Shown here in pieces: positions 7,330 to 15,720 of a stretch of 64,000 bases of DNA (the stretch's first letter is position 1; every line of letters starts with the position of its first letter). A model generated the notes under the pieces. It saw only the letters and a program-made list of their open reading frames with translations. It was not told the origin of the DNA and made no database searches. The stretch is from Oscillospiraceae bacterium. GTDB lineage: Bacteria > Bacillota > Clostridia > Oscillospirales > CAG-272. The position numbers and the translations under genes are program-made. The stretch covers positions 62,001-126,000 of the forward strand of contig SVSE01000003.1 of assembly GCA_015064445.1 (NCBI GenBank). The letters run 5' to 3'.

Positions 7330-9327
7330 TCATTTTAAAAAAGTGTCATTCATTCTAATCCATACATATCGAGAGATTCCACAGTCCTCGGTATCTGCAA
7401 AGCATGGTGCTATTCGGAAGCGCACATCATCGCTTTTCGAGTGGAAGCCACCACCGTTTATGAGGTCGGGATTATAGATGGAATAGGTTGTCCCGTCCTC
7501 TCTTATCTTTGAAAGGTTGGTCAAGAAGGTGTTTTTTGCACGAACGAGATATTCCTCTTCGCCTGTAAGCGACCAAAAAAGGTAATCTGCCTCGCCTCTC
7601 CAAATGCTCCATGCGTGTCCTGCACAAATTGCAGGCCCGTCGGCGTCGCCCTCCCATTGAGTTTCCCAAAAGCGAAGCGTTGAGCCCTGCATTTGGGCAA
7701 TAGGAGTGTGAATAATCCAAGCATTATGGCTCTCAAGAATTTCTCTTGCCCTGCTTATATATTTGTCGTTACGCTCGACATTTGAGCAATAGTAAAGCAT
7801 GCCAAGTGCAGTGCAGGACATTGAGCCCTCCTCCATTTCCTGCTGTGCCTCCTTGCTCTCGCCTCCCTCAGTTGGAAAATACATTCCACGAGAGAACAGA
7901 TGCTCGCAAAGGCGCTTTGCACTATCAAGATATTTTTTTGATCTTTCCTCATCCTTATCAGAAAGAAATTTCGCCATATCCACAAGCGCTATCATAGGAC
8001 AGCAAACACTCGAATAGTCCTCCCTATTACCGTCACTCCATTCAATCTCAATGCGTCCGTCCTCTCTTTGATAATTACAAATAGCATTATCGGTTGCCCC
8101 TATTGCGTATTCAAGATATTTTTTATCGCCAAAATACAAATACGCATCAAGGAGTATCGTTATTCCAAAGAAAAGCTCCTGCACACGTGACGATTTAAAG
8201 ACATTGTACGCGCCAAAGCTTGCGTGTGGAGTCCTCATTATTGTTTGTCTTGGTGTTGCCTTTGTAATATCAGGCTCTGTCAAAATGTCAAGAAAGGACA
8301 AAAGCTTGTCCTCGTACTCATGCACCTCACGCTCAGAGAGCATATTTTTGTGCTTTATCAAAAAACGAAGCATTGCGCTTGCCCAGCATTGATGCTCACA
8401 CAAATTTCCGTCTGTATATTTTCGTATGGTATCAAGGCTTACACTATCCATTGATTTTTTATAAAGGTCTAATATGGATTTGTAGCCATAAAGCATTATC
8501 GGAGCGCCATGCTTTCCACCAAAAACAGGGATTAGCTCAATATCTCCCTCGCTCTCTATTGTATAAGAGGTCGAAAATGGAATTTCTCTTGTAGCACGCG
8601 AGCTTTTCTCAATAAGCTTGTCCACTCTTGACGAGGAAATTATCGACACAGTATCGCCTGTTTTACCACCACTTATCTCTGCTCTTATAAAAGGCACTCC
8701 ATAAAGGCCCTCAAGCGCCTTAAGTGCCGAATCAAAATCTCCAACGGGCAAAATGGCGATTTTCATTTTCCTGTGTGTGCTGTTTTTTCCATAGGCGCGA
8801 TCAAAGCTTGCAAGCATTTTAAGGTTGACAAAATAATGTGCCCACAAATACGGAGAATAGTCCATTTTCCAGCCGTCGTCCTCTAAAAGAGAGGCAACAA
8901 GAACATTTTTACCATTAGGTCTTGTCAAAAACGCATAGGTTATTTTACCGTCAGACGAATGATAGGGGGAATTGAAAAGAAGCTGTCCGCGCCACTGCCC
9001 ACCACCGAGCTTTCCCATAAAATTAAATGGCAAGTTCATGCCAAGCTCGCTTATGCCCTCTCCCTTGCAATCAAGCTCAAGGCACACTCCGTCCAAAAGC
9101 TCGTTGATTACAACGCGAGAGCGCGTTGCATCGCCAAAAAGCGCTCCATTTTCAAAACGAAGCTCATCGCATCTATCGATATATGGCGTCGCCGATGGCT
9201 TCGGCCCCTTTGTTATATCGTCGCACATCAAGGTGTAGCAAATGCTGATTTTGCCACTAAAAAGAGGGTTTTGCTCGCACCTTGTGTCGATTATTTCACA
9301 TTTTTCTCTGTCAAATAAAATTTTCAT
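7330..9327 (-). CDS. Putative glycosidase-like protein (six-hairpin type), unknown specificity
   Basis: I cannot assign this 665-residue protein to a named family. The N-terminal 300 residues look like a strand-rich domain. The C-terminal half has repeated paired-helix stretches with Trp, Tyr and acidic residues (EHQCWASAML, YQREDGRIEIEW, LRFWETQWEGDADG, GHAWSIWRGEADYLFW), the pattern of (alpha/alpha)6-barrel enzymes that act on sugars. There is no signal peptide, so it is cytoplasmic. It is transcribed alone from a promoter divergent from the SGNH esterase gene. The context suggests a role in processing plant-glycan oligosaccharides, but the specificity is unknown. Confidence 0.65.
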   Translation of the reverse strand: MKILFDREKCEIIDTRCEQNPLFSGKISICYTLMCDDITKGPKPSATPYIDRCDELRFENGALFGDATRSRVVINELLDGVCLELDCKGEGISELGMNLPFNFMGKLGGGQWRGQLLFNSPYHSSDGKITYAFLTRPNGKNVLVASLLEDDGWKMDYSPYLWAHYFVNLKMLASFDRAYGKNSTHRKMKIAILPVGDFDSALKALEGLYGVPFIRAEISGGKTGDTVSIISSSRVDKLIEKSSRATREIPFSTSYTIESEGDIELIPVFGGKHGAPIMLYGYKSILDLYKKSMDSVSLDTIRKYTDGNLCEHQCWASAMLRFLIKHKNMLSEREVHEYEDKLLSFLDILTEPDITKATPRQTIMRTPHASFGAYNVFKSSRVQELFFGITILLDAYLYFGDKKYLEYAIGATDNAICNYQREDGRIEIEWSDGNREDYSSVCCPMIALVDMAKFLSDKDEERSKKYLDSAKRLCEHLFSRGMYFPTEGGESKEAQQEMEEGSMSCTALGMLYYCSNVERNDKYISRAREILESHNAWIIHTPIAQMQGSTLRFWETQWEGDADGPAICAGHAWSIWRGEADYLFWSLTGEEEYLVRAKNTFLTNLSKIREDGTTYSIYNPDLINGGGFHSKSDDVRFRIAPCFADTEDCGISRYVWIRMNDTFLK

Positions 9328-9355
9328 ATGCCCTCCCCAAGGTATGCTTTATTTT

Positions 9356-9384
9356 ATTTTATCATATCACGCAAAAAAATTCAA
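9356..9384 (-). promoter_or_regulatory. Sigma-A promoter for the 7330-9327 gene
   Basis: On the minus strand TTGAAT and TAAAAT are separated by 17 bases. It is back-to-back with the promoter at 9393-9421. Confidence 0.6.
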
Positions 9385-9392
9385 GGCTACTA

Positions 9393-9421
9393 TTGACACG
9401 ATAAGACTTTTGAAGTAAAAT
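9393..9421 (+). promoter_or_regulatory. Sigma-A promoter for the SGNH esterase gene
   Basis: TTGACA, 17 bases, TAAAAT; 32 bases before the 9454 start. It is only eight bases from the divergent promoter, so a single bound regulator could control both genes. Confidence 0.7.
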
Positions 9422-9453
9422 TTATAGTGAAATATTTCATCGAGGTAAGCCAT

Positions 9454-10422
9454 ATGATTCTTAGTGCAAAAACTCTTATAAAATTCGCAAGAGGTGGCGC
9501 ATCCTATACAAGCGACAAGGGTGTTTTTAGGGCATTTCGCTTTAGCGAGGAGCAAATTAAATATATGAAAAGCAACGCGTTCGACCAAGGCTGGACAGCC
9601 TGGGCTATGCACACGGGCGCTGTAAGGCTTGAATTCAAGACCGATGCTACAAAAATAAGCTTCGACTATGTCTCGTCAAGCTACATTAAGGAAAGCAACA
9701 CCGTCGATTTTATCGTTGACGGTAAGCTTGAGGCTGTTTATAGAGTTGACGACTCTCCCAAGGGACACATTGAGCATACAATGGCTAAGGGGGAAAAGAA
9801 GATTGTTATTTGTCTTCCCTGCATTGCCTCGTTTGGCATCAAGAAATTCACTATAAACGGTGGCTACAAGAGCGTGCCATTCCCTAAAAAGAAGATTCTT
9901 ATTCTTGGCGACTCGATAACGCACGGTGGTGGACCTCTTATGTCGAGCGCTACATATGTAAATATGCTCGCAATGAAAACGGGCTACGAGATTATCGGTC
10001 AAGGAATCGCAGGCTATCGCTACGAGCCAAGAGAAAAAATGATGGTGTGTGATGGCTTTAATCCCGACAAGGTTGTCGTATTTTTGGGCACAAATTACTA
10101 CGAGGCTGACCATATCGAGCAAGGCTACGATTACAAAAAGGCAGTTTATGAGTATTACGATAAGCTCGTGAAGCTTTATCCCACAACTCCGATTTTGTGC
10201 GTAACTCCACTTTGGCGCAACAATGGCGTTGACTGGGAGCGCTTTAATTGGTGCATTGATACAATCAAGAGCGCGTGCGCAAGATATGAAAGAATTAAGG
10301 TTATCGACGGTCTTGATATCGTGCCCCACGCAGACGAATTCTTCGCCGATAAAATCCACCCCACAGCCTATGGCTCAACCTTTATCGCAAGTGCGATTGA
10401 AAAGGCGCTTAAACAAATATAG
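9454..10422 (+). CDS. SGNH/GDSL hydrolase with N-terminal beta domain (probable carbohydrate esterase)
   Basis: The 322-residue protein has an N-terminal strand-rich region (about 1-135) and a C-terminal SGNH domain. The domain opens with ILGDSITHGGG carrying the nucleophilic Ser, continues with a GTNYYE block and ends with the DKIHPTAYG Asp/His motif. This two-domain order matches carbohydrate esterases that remove acetyl groups from xylan or mannan. The start at 9454 is preferred over the GTG at 9427 because GAGG lies eight bases upstream. There is no signal peptide, consistent with deacetylation of imported oligosaccharides. The precise substrate is inferred from context. Confidence 0.8.
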   Translation: MILSAKTLIKFARGGASYTSDKGVFRAFRFSEEQIKYMKSNAFDQGWTAWAMHTGAVRLEFKTDATKISFDYVSSSYIKESNTVDFIVDGKLEAVYRVDDSPKGHIEHTMAKGEKKIVICLPCIASFGIKKFTINGGYKSVPFPKKKILILGDSITHGGGPLMSSATYVNMLAMKTGYEIIGQGIAGYRYEPREKMMVCDGFNPDKVVVFLGTNYYEADHIEQGYDYKKAVYEYYDKLVKLYPTTPILCVTPLWRNNGVDWERFNWCIDTIKSACARYERIKVIDGLDIVPHADEFFADKIHPTAYGSTFIASAIEKALKQI

Positions 10423-10423
10423 C

Positions 10424-10453
10424 AAAAAAGGAACGGAAAATCCGTTCCTTTTT
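10424..10453. terminator. Intrinsic terminator
   Basis: aaaaaggaacgga and tccgttccttttt form an extended stem with a 3-base loop after the SGNH gene. Almost the same hairpin is used at 27290-27315. Confidence 0.88.
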
Positions 10454-10521
10454 GTTATTGACGTTTTCAAGGCTTGATTAAGCTTAGAGTTTATAGAAAC
10501 AAGAAATCGTCCCCTGTTTTC

Positions 10522-11223
10522 TTAAGATGTTGTCGGATAATAGGTTGTTAATTCACATTCGGAATTATAAGTGTCACCCTTGAACACATATTGTTTTTTT
10601 ATTACTGTTAAATCAATGTCGGAAATGTCATCTTCAAATAGGCTTTTTGGAATGATGACAATATCTGTATAAAAATCGAGCGCCTCTTCTTGACCGCGTT
10701 CAATCAGATTATATGTCAATGTATAACTTCCGTTTTCCTTCTTCAAATCCGTATAATATATGTCCATTGCATTTTTATCTCGAATATATCCCGACACTCC
10801 CTCTACCACTAAAACGTAATTATTTTCAAACGTTGCCTCCACAACAGCATCAAATTCCGACACCGTCTCAGAAAACTCCTCATAATTTGAAAACATTTTG
10901 GCAAAGAACTTTTTTCCGGAAAGCCTTTTTTCGCACAAAACATGAGTTCCCTTCCACTCGGAAAGAATAGCCCTATATGCGCTAAAGGTATCAGCGGTTA
11001 TACCATTCACAACTTCTTTTGTTGCGTTTTCATAATCCCATTGACCCTCAAAGGTTTTAGAGGTTAACTGAGGAGTAGACGGATCTTCTAACACAGGACC
11101 TTCGGTTGACGTGCTCGACTCCTCACTTGACGAGCTGCTCGACGATTCCTCGGGCGTGTCGCAAGCAACAAGCACCCCAAGGCACAAAATCATCGCAAGT
11201 AATAGAGCTATTAGTTTTTTCAT
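10522..11223 (-). CDS. Lipoprotein, member 1 of a three-paralogue cluster
   Basis: This 233-residue protein has a lipoprotein signal peptide ending in LVAC (Cys21), then a Ser/Glu-rich low-complexity linker and a folded domain. The domain shares with its neighbour at 11239-11904 the motifs 'SNYEEF', 'FENNYVLVVEG' and 'DIVIIPKSLFE'. The three genes read leftward with short gaps and near-identical signal peptides, so they arose by tandem duplication. No catalytic residues are obvious. Surface display as a binding or sensing protein is a guess. Confidence 0.72.
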   Translation of the reverse strand: MKKLIALLLAMILCLGVLVACDTPEESSSSSSSEESSTSTEGPVLEDPSTPQLTSKTFEGQWDYENATKEVVNGITADTFSAYRAILSEWKGTHVLCEKRLSGKKFFAKMFSNYEEFSETVSEFDAVVEATFENNYVLVVEGVSGYIRDKNAMDIYYTDLKKENGSYTLTYNLIERGQEEALDFYTDIVIIPKSLFEDDISDIDLTVIKKQYVFKGDTYNSECELTTYYPTTS

Positions 11224-11238
11224 AAAATCAACCCCTTT

Positions 11239-11904
11239 TTAAGGAATTACAGGCAAATAAGTGATCTCGTAACAGCTCGAATTGTAAATGTCCTCGTGCG
11301 TTTCGAATAAATACACCTTGTACAAAGGTCTTATTTCAATGGTATTTGGATGATCCTCAAAAAGCTCCTTTGGAATTATAACAACATCAACATAAGGCTC
11401 TTCCAAGGGGCTCTCCATAGTTTCTCGAGTAAATATTCTACTATAGCTCAAGGTGTAGTATCCGTCTTCCTTTTTCAAATCATTATAACACAACAATTCT
11501 TTGTCGCGTTGAACGCCCCAACGACCTTGGACAATTAAAGCATAGTTGTCCTCGAATGTTTGGGTGGTTATAGATTCAAAAGCTTCTTCGTTGATAACGC
11601 CCTTCAAAAAATCCTCGTAGCTTGAAATTATCTTTATACAATAAGGCTCACAGCCCATGCCGTAATCTTCCAATTTCGTTAAATTTTCATAATTTGGGTA
11701 TGCTATATCACCACCAAAAATCGTTGTATAAGCACCTAACCATTCGGGAGTTACTCCGTTTAATTCGACCGAAGAATCCGACTCTCTGTCAATGTACCAA
11801 TATCCCGAGGATATCTTTGGCTCCTGTGGCGGTTCTTCATTACAAGCCACAAGCACCCCAAGGCATAAAAGCATTGCAAGTAATAAAGATAGTAGTTTTT
11901 TCAT
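11239..11904 (-). CDS. Lipoprotein, member 2 of a three-paralogue cluster
   Basis: The 221-residue protein has the same signal peptide form as its neighbours with lipobox LVAC (Cys21), but lacks their long Ser-rich linker and goes straight into the folded domain. Shared motifs with member 1 include 'SSYEDF', 'FEDNYALIVQG', 'YNDLKKEDG' and 'DVVIIPKELFE'. It lies 15 bases from member 1 and 36 from member 3, so all three are probably one transcript. Function unknown. Confidence 0.72.
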   Translation of the reverse strand: MKKLLSLLLAMLLCLGVLVACNEEPPQEPKISSGYWYIDRESDSSVELNGVTPEWLGAYTTIFGGDIAYPNYENLTKLEDYGMGCEPYCIKIISSYEDFLKGVINEEAFESITTQTFEDNYALIVQGRWGVQRDKELLCYNDLKKEDGYYTLSYSRIFTRETMESPLEEPYVDVVIIPKELFEDHPNTIEIRPLYKVYLFETHEDIYNSSCYEITYLPVIP

Positions 11905-11940
11905 AAAATCAACTCCTTTCGAGAAATTGACAGTTAGATT

Positions 11941-12522
11941 TTACGGAGACACGGAATCGTCCTTTGACTCTGCGATCCAAATGATTTGTAATTTGTTTTC
12001 ATAAGAAGATAAATCTGTCTGCTGTTCAAACTCAGATTTTGGAATAAAAATCAAATGATTCAATGTTTTTTCATCGTCCGTTCCCTCTTCCTTTAAATTT
12101 ACCTCTATTTGCAAAAAAACTTTAGATTCTCTCGTGGTTTCGCCATCATAATCAATGCCAAAAAACATATTTGTGCAACTCCAACTACTAAAATATGAGA
12201 ACGCCATTGCTATGTCATGAAGCAACAACGCATAGCAATTGTCAAATTTGGACTGAACAGTTTCGTCCAATGAAATGTCAAGCACATGTGTCAACTCGTC
12301 ATAGGTTTTGTAAATTGCAAAGGTAGGAGCATCGTTTTTCAAATCAAAATGATCAAGCTCATAATAGGCTACAACCTCGATAGAATCATCGCGCAGATTT
12401 GCGCCTGACGAATTTGATTCCTCGCTCAAGGAGCTACTCGACGATTCCTCGGGCGTGTCGCAAGCGACAAGCACTCCAAGGCACAAAACTAACGCAAGTA
12501 ATAAAGCTAACAGCTTTTTCAT
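11941..12522 (-). CDS. Lipoprotein, member 3 of a three-paralogue cluster
   Basis: This first gene of the cluster encodes 193 residues with lipobox LVAC (Cys21) and a Ser/Glu linker almost identical to that of member 1. Its folded domain is the most diverged of the three. It keeps 'KTYDEL', 'FDNCYALLLHD' and a terminal 'HLIFIPKSEFE' but has lost the other shared blocks. It lies 25 bases downstream of a TTTACA/TACAAT promoter. Function unknown; the conserved export leader with a fast-changing mature domain is the notable feature. Confidence 0.72.
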   Translation of the reverse strand: MKKLLALLLALVLCLGVLVACDTPEESSSSSLSEESNSSGANLRDDSIEVVAYYELDHFDLKNDAPTFAIYKTYDELTHVLDISLDETVQSKFDNCYALLLHDIAMAFSYFSSWSCTNMFFGIDYDGETTRESKVFLQIEVNLKEEGTDDEKTLNHLIFIPKSEFEQQTDLSSYENKLQIIWIAESKDDSVSP

Positions 12523-12546
12523 ATGATCAACTCCTTTCCTAATTTT

Positions 12547-12576
12547 ATTGTAGCATACGAAAAATGTGCTTGTAAA
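12547..12576 (-). promoter_or_regulatory. Promoter for the lipoprotein cluster
   Basis: On the minus strand TTTACA and TACAAT are separated by 18 bases, 25 bases before the 12522 start. Confidence 0.55.
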
Positions 12577-12615
12577 TGCTTTTCACTTAATTTTCAGCAA
12601 ATGTTCACAAAATCA

Positions 12616-12640
12616 AAAAGGCACTCGAAAGTGCCTTTTT
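12616..12640 (-). terminator. Intrinsic terminator after the FGGY kinase gene
   Basis: The stem aaaaaggcact / agtgccttttt with a short loop lies directly after the kinase stop codon. Confidence 0.85.
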
Positions 12641-12643
12641 CTT

Positions 12644-14179
12644 TTAGTTAAATATTTCGGTTGCGCGTTTTTCAACAGCGAGGCCTGCCTTATATGATTT
12701 CATAAAGCGGGCAAACTTTGCCTTTTCAGCGTCGGATGCTATGGTTGTTTCCTTCTCAGCGCTTTCAAAGAGCTTATCAAGGAAATCTCCAAGGGTTACA
12801 TTTTCAAGTGTTGCGAACAATGCCAAGAGTGCAACACCCCAAGCTCCGCCCTCTCCTGCGTTTTTCATAACGGTAATAGGTGCGCCGAGCGCTGCGCTCA
12901 TTGCATTTGCGCCGATAAATGGTGTCTTAAAGAAGCCACCGTGTCCACAAATTGCCTCGATTTGTACCTTTTCCTCAGCAAGAATTTCCATACCGATGCT
13001 CATAGCACCGAGTGCGCTATATAATTGCATCTGCATAAAGTTAGCAAATGTGAGCTTACCACTTGGCATTCTTGCAACAAGAGGAATACCTGTTTCCAAA
13101 TCGACAATAGGCTCGCCTGAGAGGAAGTTATAGCCAACGAGTCCACCGAGGTCGTCATCGCTATTTGCGCTTACCTCGTACATCATATCGTAAAGCTTGC
13201 CCTTCTTCATCGAAACGCCTGCCATATTAAGAAGCTCATCAAAGAGATTTGCCCAAGCATTGATTTCTGATGTAAAGTTATTTGCGTGCACCATTGCTAC
13301 GGTGTCGCCCGATGGTGTTGCAACAATGTCAATCATTGAATTAACTCTTGAAAGTGGCTTTTCCAAAACTACCATAGCAAATGCAGAGGTTCCAGCAGAA
13401 ACATTACCTGTGCGAACCTTAACTGCGTTTGTCGCTACCATTCCTGTGCCTGCATCTCCCTCTGGTGGGCAAAGGATTGCGCCTGCCTTAAGAGTGCCAG
13501 TTGGGTCGAGCAATTTTGCACCGTCCTCGGTCAATTTACCTGCATATGCGCCAGCTGGAAGTGCCTTTGGAAGAAGTATGCCAAGGTCTGCGTTGACTCC
13601 GTGCTTTGCAAGAAGTGAATTAAAGATTGCAAGTCTGTCCTTATCGTAATCTCCGTCCTTGATTGGAAACATTCCCGCTGCGTCGCCTATACCAAGAGCT
13701 CTTTCGCCTGTGAGCATAAAGTGAACATAGCCTGCAAGAGTTGTAAGGAATGTAACCTTGCTTACATGCTCCTCGCCATTCAAAACAGCCTGATAGAAGT
13801 GAGTGCCACTCCATCTTTGAGGCATATTAAATCCAAGCTCGCGTGTGAGCTCCTCGGATGCTTTTGCTGTTGTGGTGTTTCTCCAGGTTCTAAATGGAAC
13901 GAGCAAATTGTCGTCCTTATCAAAAGCGAGATATCCATGCATCATAGCCGAAATTCCGATGCTATCAAGCTTTTCGATAGGGCTACCATAATCCTCGCAA
14001 AGAGATTTGTAGGATGCGCGAAGACCGTTCCAAACATCGTCAAGGGAGTATGTCCAAAAGCCATTTTCAAGCTTGTTTTCCCAGTCGTGCGCGCCCTGTG
14101 CGATAACTGCACCGTTTTCGTCAACTAATACTGATTTTATTCTTGTTGAGCCAAGCTCAATTCCAAGTACCTTCTTCAT
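12644..14179 (-). CDS. FGGY-family carbohydrate kinase (xylulokinase/ribulokinase-like)
   Basis: This 511-residue kinase has the FGGY fold: an N-terminal phosphate-1 motif GIELGSTRIKSVLVDE, a central GDAAGMFPI segment and a C-terminal ATP site with NAGEGGAWGVALLA. The ATG at 14179 follows GGAGG and is preferred over an in-frame TTG at 14191. The family phosphorylates sugars such as xylulose or ribulose. With GH10, GH43 and GH39 enzymes around it, a pentulose substrate is likely, but the sequence alone does not separate xylulokinase from ribulokinase. It has its own promoter at 14209-14237. Confidence 0.85.
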   Translation of the reverse strand: MKKVLGIELGSTRIKSVLVDENGAVIAQGAHDWENKLENGFWTYSLDDVWNGLRASYKSLCEDYGSPIEKLDSIGISAMMHGYLAFDKDDNLLVPFRTWRNTTTAKASEELTRELGFNMPQRWSGTHFYQAVLNGEEHVSKVTFLTTLAGYVHFMLTGERALGIGDAAGMFPIKDGDYDKDRLAIFNSLLAKHGVNADLGILLPKALPAGAYAGKLTEDGAKLLDPTGTLKAGAILCPPEGDAGTGMVATNAVKVRTGNVSAGTSAFAMVVLEKPLSRVNSMIDIVATPSGDTVAMVHANNFTSEINAWANLFDELLNMAGVSMKKGKLYDMMYEVSANSDDDLGGLVGYNFLSGEPIVDLETGIPLVARMPSGKLTFANFMQMQLYSALGAMSIGMEILAEEKVQIEAICGHGGFFKTPFIGANAMSAALGAPITVMKNAGEGGAWGVALLALFATLENVTLGDFLDKLFESAEKETTIASDAEKAKFARFMKSYKAGLAVEKRATEIFN

Positions 14180-14208
14180 TTTTTCCTCCAAAAAGTAAGC
14201 TTTCTATT

Positions 14209-14237
14209 ATTGTAGCATATTCTAAGGTATATTTCAA
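14209..14237 (-). promoter_or_regulatory. Sigma-A promoter for the FGGY kinase
   Basis: On the minus strand TTGAAA, 17 bases, TACAAT. It abuts the stop codon of the GH10 gene. Confidence 0.62.
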
Positions 14238-15545
14238 TTATTTTCTATGCGAAAATTTGAGTGTTGTATCGCCTGCGCTCGCCTCGTAATCGCCATAGAA
14301 GCCACGGAAGCGCGCATAACCGTTTTCGTCGGTTTCAACCTCGAGCTCGGTGTGCCATTCCTTTGTTATCAGGTCCTTTATCGCATAATAAGCAGGCTTT
14401 GGCGAGAGGTCGAAGCGAAGGAGTCCACCGTAATACACGTTTTCGCCAACACTCATATTCCCCTGCGACCACCTTATGGCCTCCGGTGTCGGATTCTCGA
14501 CGTAAGCATAGCCGTCAACCAAATTCCAATAAATAATTTGCTCCATAGAAGGATGAGAAAACCACACCCTGTATAGATTTTTGATGATTTCCGCTTGGAT
14601 TTCCTCGTCCTTTTCATCATTTGAATATGCGGGAATTGTAATCTCGGTTACCTGTAAATGCTTTGACAAATTAGAGTACAAATTCATATGGTCATAAAGA
14701 GATTTGGGATTATAAAGATAGCTTGATTTAGCTATTTCGGACTCTCTGCTTTCAAACATATGAAACTGCGCCCCTATGGCATCAATTCTGGCACCCTTTA
14801 GCATACTTGATTCGGTGTATGCGTAATAGCTGTCGGTCGAACGGCAGTTTGCGCCCCAAAAAGCATCGGTATATTCGTTTATAGCCAGCTGATTGTTAGG
14901 AAAATACTTTTCGGCTAGCTTAAAGCACCATTCCACGTAGTCGTTTTCGTCATAAAATTTTGTAACCCTATGGTTCCAAAGCATTTCGTTTGTTACCTCA
15001 ATTGTAGGGATTTTATGTGCGTATCTTTTGGCAATTTCCTTGTACCTGTTTTCAAGCGCATCCTTAATCTCTTCAACCGACAAATCGGATAGCCACCTCG
15101 GGAATTGATGCTCGTATGCCAAGGCGTGCTCGCGTGGCTCAATTCCGTTTTTCTCGCAAAATTCAATACAAAGGTCGATAGGCGGGCGTCTGTAATACGG
15201 TGTCGAGCCAATTTCGTATCTTAATTTGCCCTTTTCAGGCTCAAGGCTTGCCCAATAGAATGGAAGGGTTGCCATATTGAAAACGCTCTTAAAGGCGCTC
15301 TTATACGCATCGTTTTTCTCCTTTGTTTCAAGCTCGTCAAGCATAAATATGTTAGCACCAAACTTGAAATCGTGAGAAATTTGCTTAATTTTAACTATCG
15401 TGTTAGCGAGCGCGTTGCCGTTTTCGTCCGTTATTTTGACGCAGGCATCGCCCTTTCGGTATTTTTCAATGTTTTTCTCAACCGTGGTGTCAAGAAAATC
15501 ACGCTCACTCTTAAAATATTTTAATACTTCTTCTCTTTCGTACAT
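14238..15545 (-). CDS. GH10 endo-beta-1,4-xylanase, cytoplasmic type
   Basis: This 435-residue protein has a short N-terminal beta domain (about 33-65) and a GH10 TIM barrel. The acid/base Glu187 is in IEVTNEMLW and the nucleophile Glu301 in LQVTEITIP. The usual GH10 'NE' is kept, but the surrounding residues differ from classic secreted xylanases. No signal peptide is present, so it probably trims imported xylo-oligosaccharides. It lies directly upstream of the FGGY kinase on the same strand and has its own promoter. A small C-terminal beta extension (about 405-435) follows the barrel. Confidence 0.85.
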   Translation of the reverse strand: MYEREEVLKYFKSERDFLDTTVEKNIEKYRKGDACVKITDENGNALANTIVKIKQISHDFKFGANIFMLDELETKEKNDAYKSAFKSVFNMATLPFYWASLEPEKGKLRYEIGSTPYYRRPPIDLCIEFCEKNGIEPREHALAYEHQFPRWLSDLSVEEIKDALENRYKEIAKRYAHKIPTIEVTNEMLWNHRVTKFYDENDYVEWCFKLAEKYFPNNQLAINEYTDAFWGANCRSTDSYYAYTESSMLKGARIDAIGAQFHMFESRESEIAKSSYLYNPKSLYDHMNLYSNLSKHLQVTEITIPAYSNDEKDEEIQAEIIKNLYRVWFSHPSMEQIIYWNLVDGYAYVENPTPEAIRWSQGNMSVGENVYYGGLLRFDLSPKPAYYAIKDLITKEWHTELEVETDENGYARFRGFYGDYEASAGDTTLKFSHRK

Positions 15546-15566
15546 AATAGCACCTCACTTTATTTC

Positions 15567-15595
15567 ATTGTAGCACACACGCGTAATAAAAGCAA
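15567..15595 (-). promoter_or_regulatory. Sigma-A promoter for the GH10 gene
   Basis: On the minus strand TTGCTT, 17 bases, TACAAT, 21 bases before the GH10 start. Confidence 0.58.
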
Positions 15596-15627
15596 GAAAA
15601 AACAGACACACAAAATGTGTGCCTGCC
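15596..15627 (-). terminator. Intrinsic terminator downstream of the broken Xre gene
   Basis: caggcacac and gtgtgtctg pair around an AT loop and are followed by a T run on the minus strand. It is closely related to the hairpins after tRNA-Ser at 17265-17303 and 17023-17061. Confidence 0.75.
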
Positions 15628-15720
15628 TTTTGGAGGGGTAAATGAGATAAAAATCGAAATGATTACAATTATTATGCAACCATATGATTCGCAAAATCAA
15701 TGCTAAAATACGAAATACAA

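Noticed and set aside
10522..12522. Lipoprotein triplet as a toxin-immunity array
   Set aside because: No toxin domain or immunity motif; lipid anchoring points to surface proteins.
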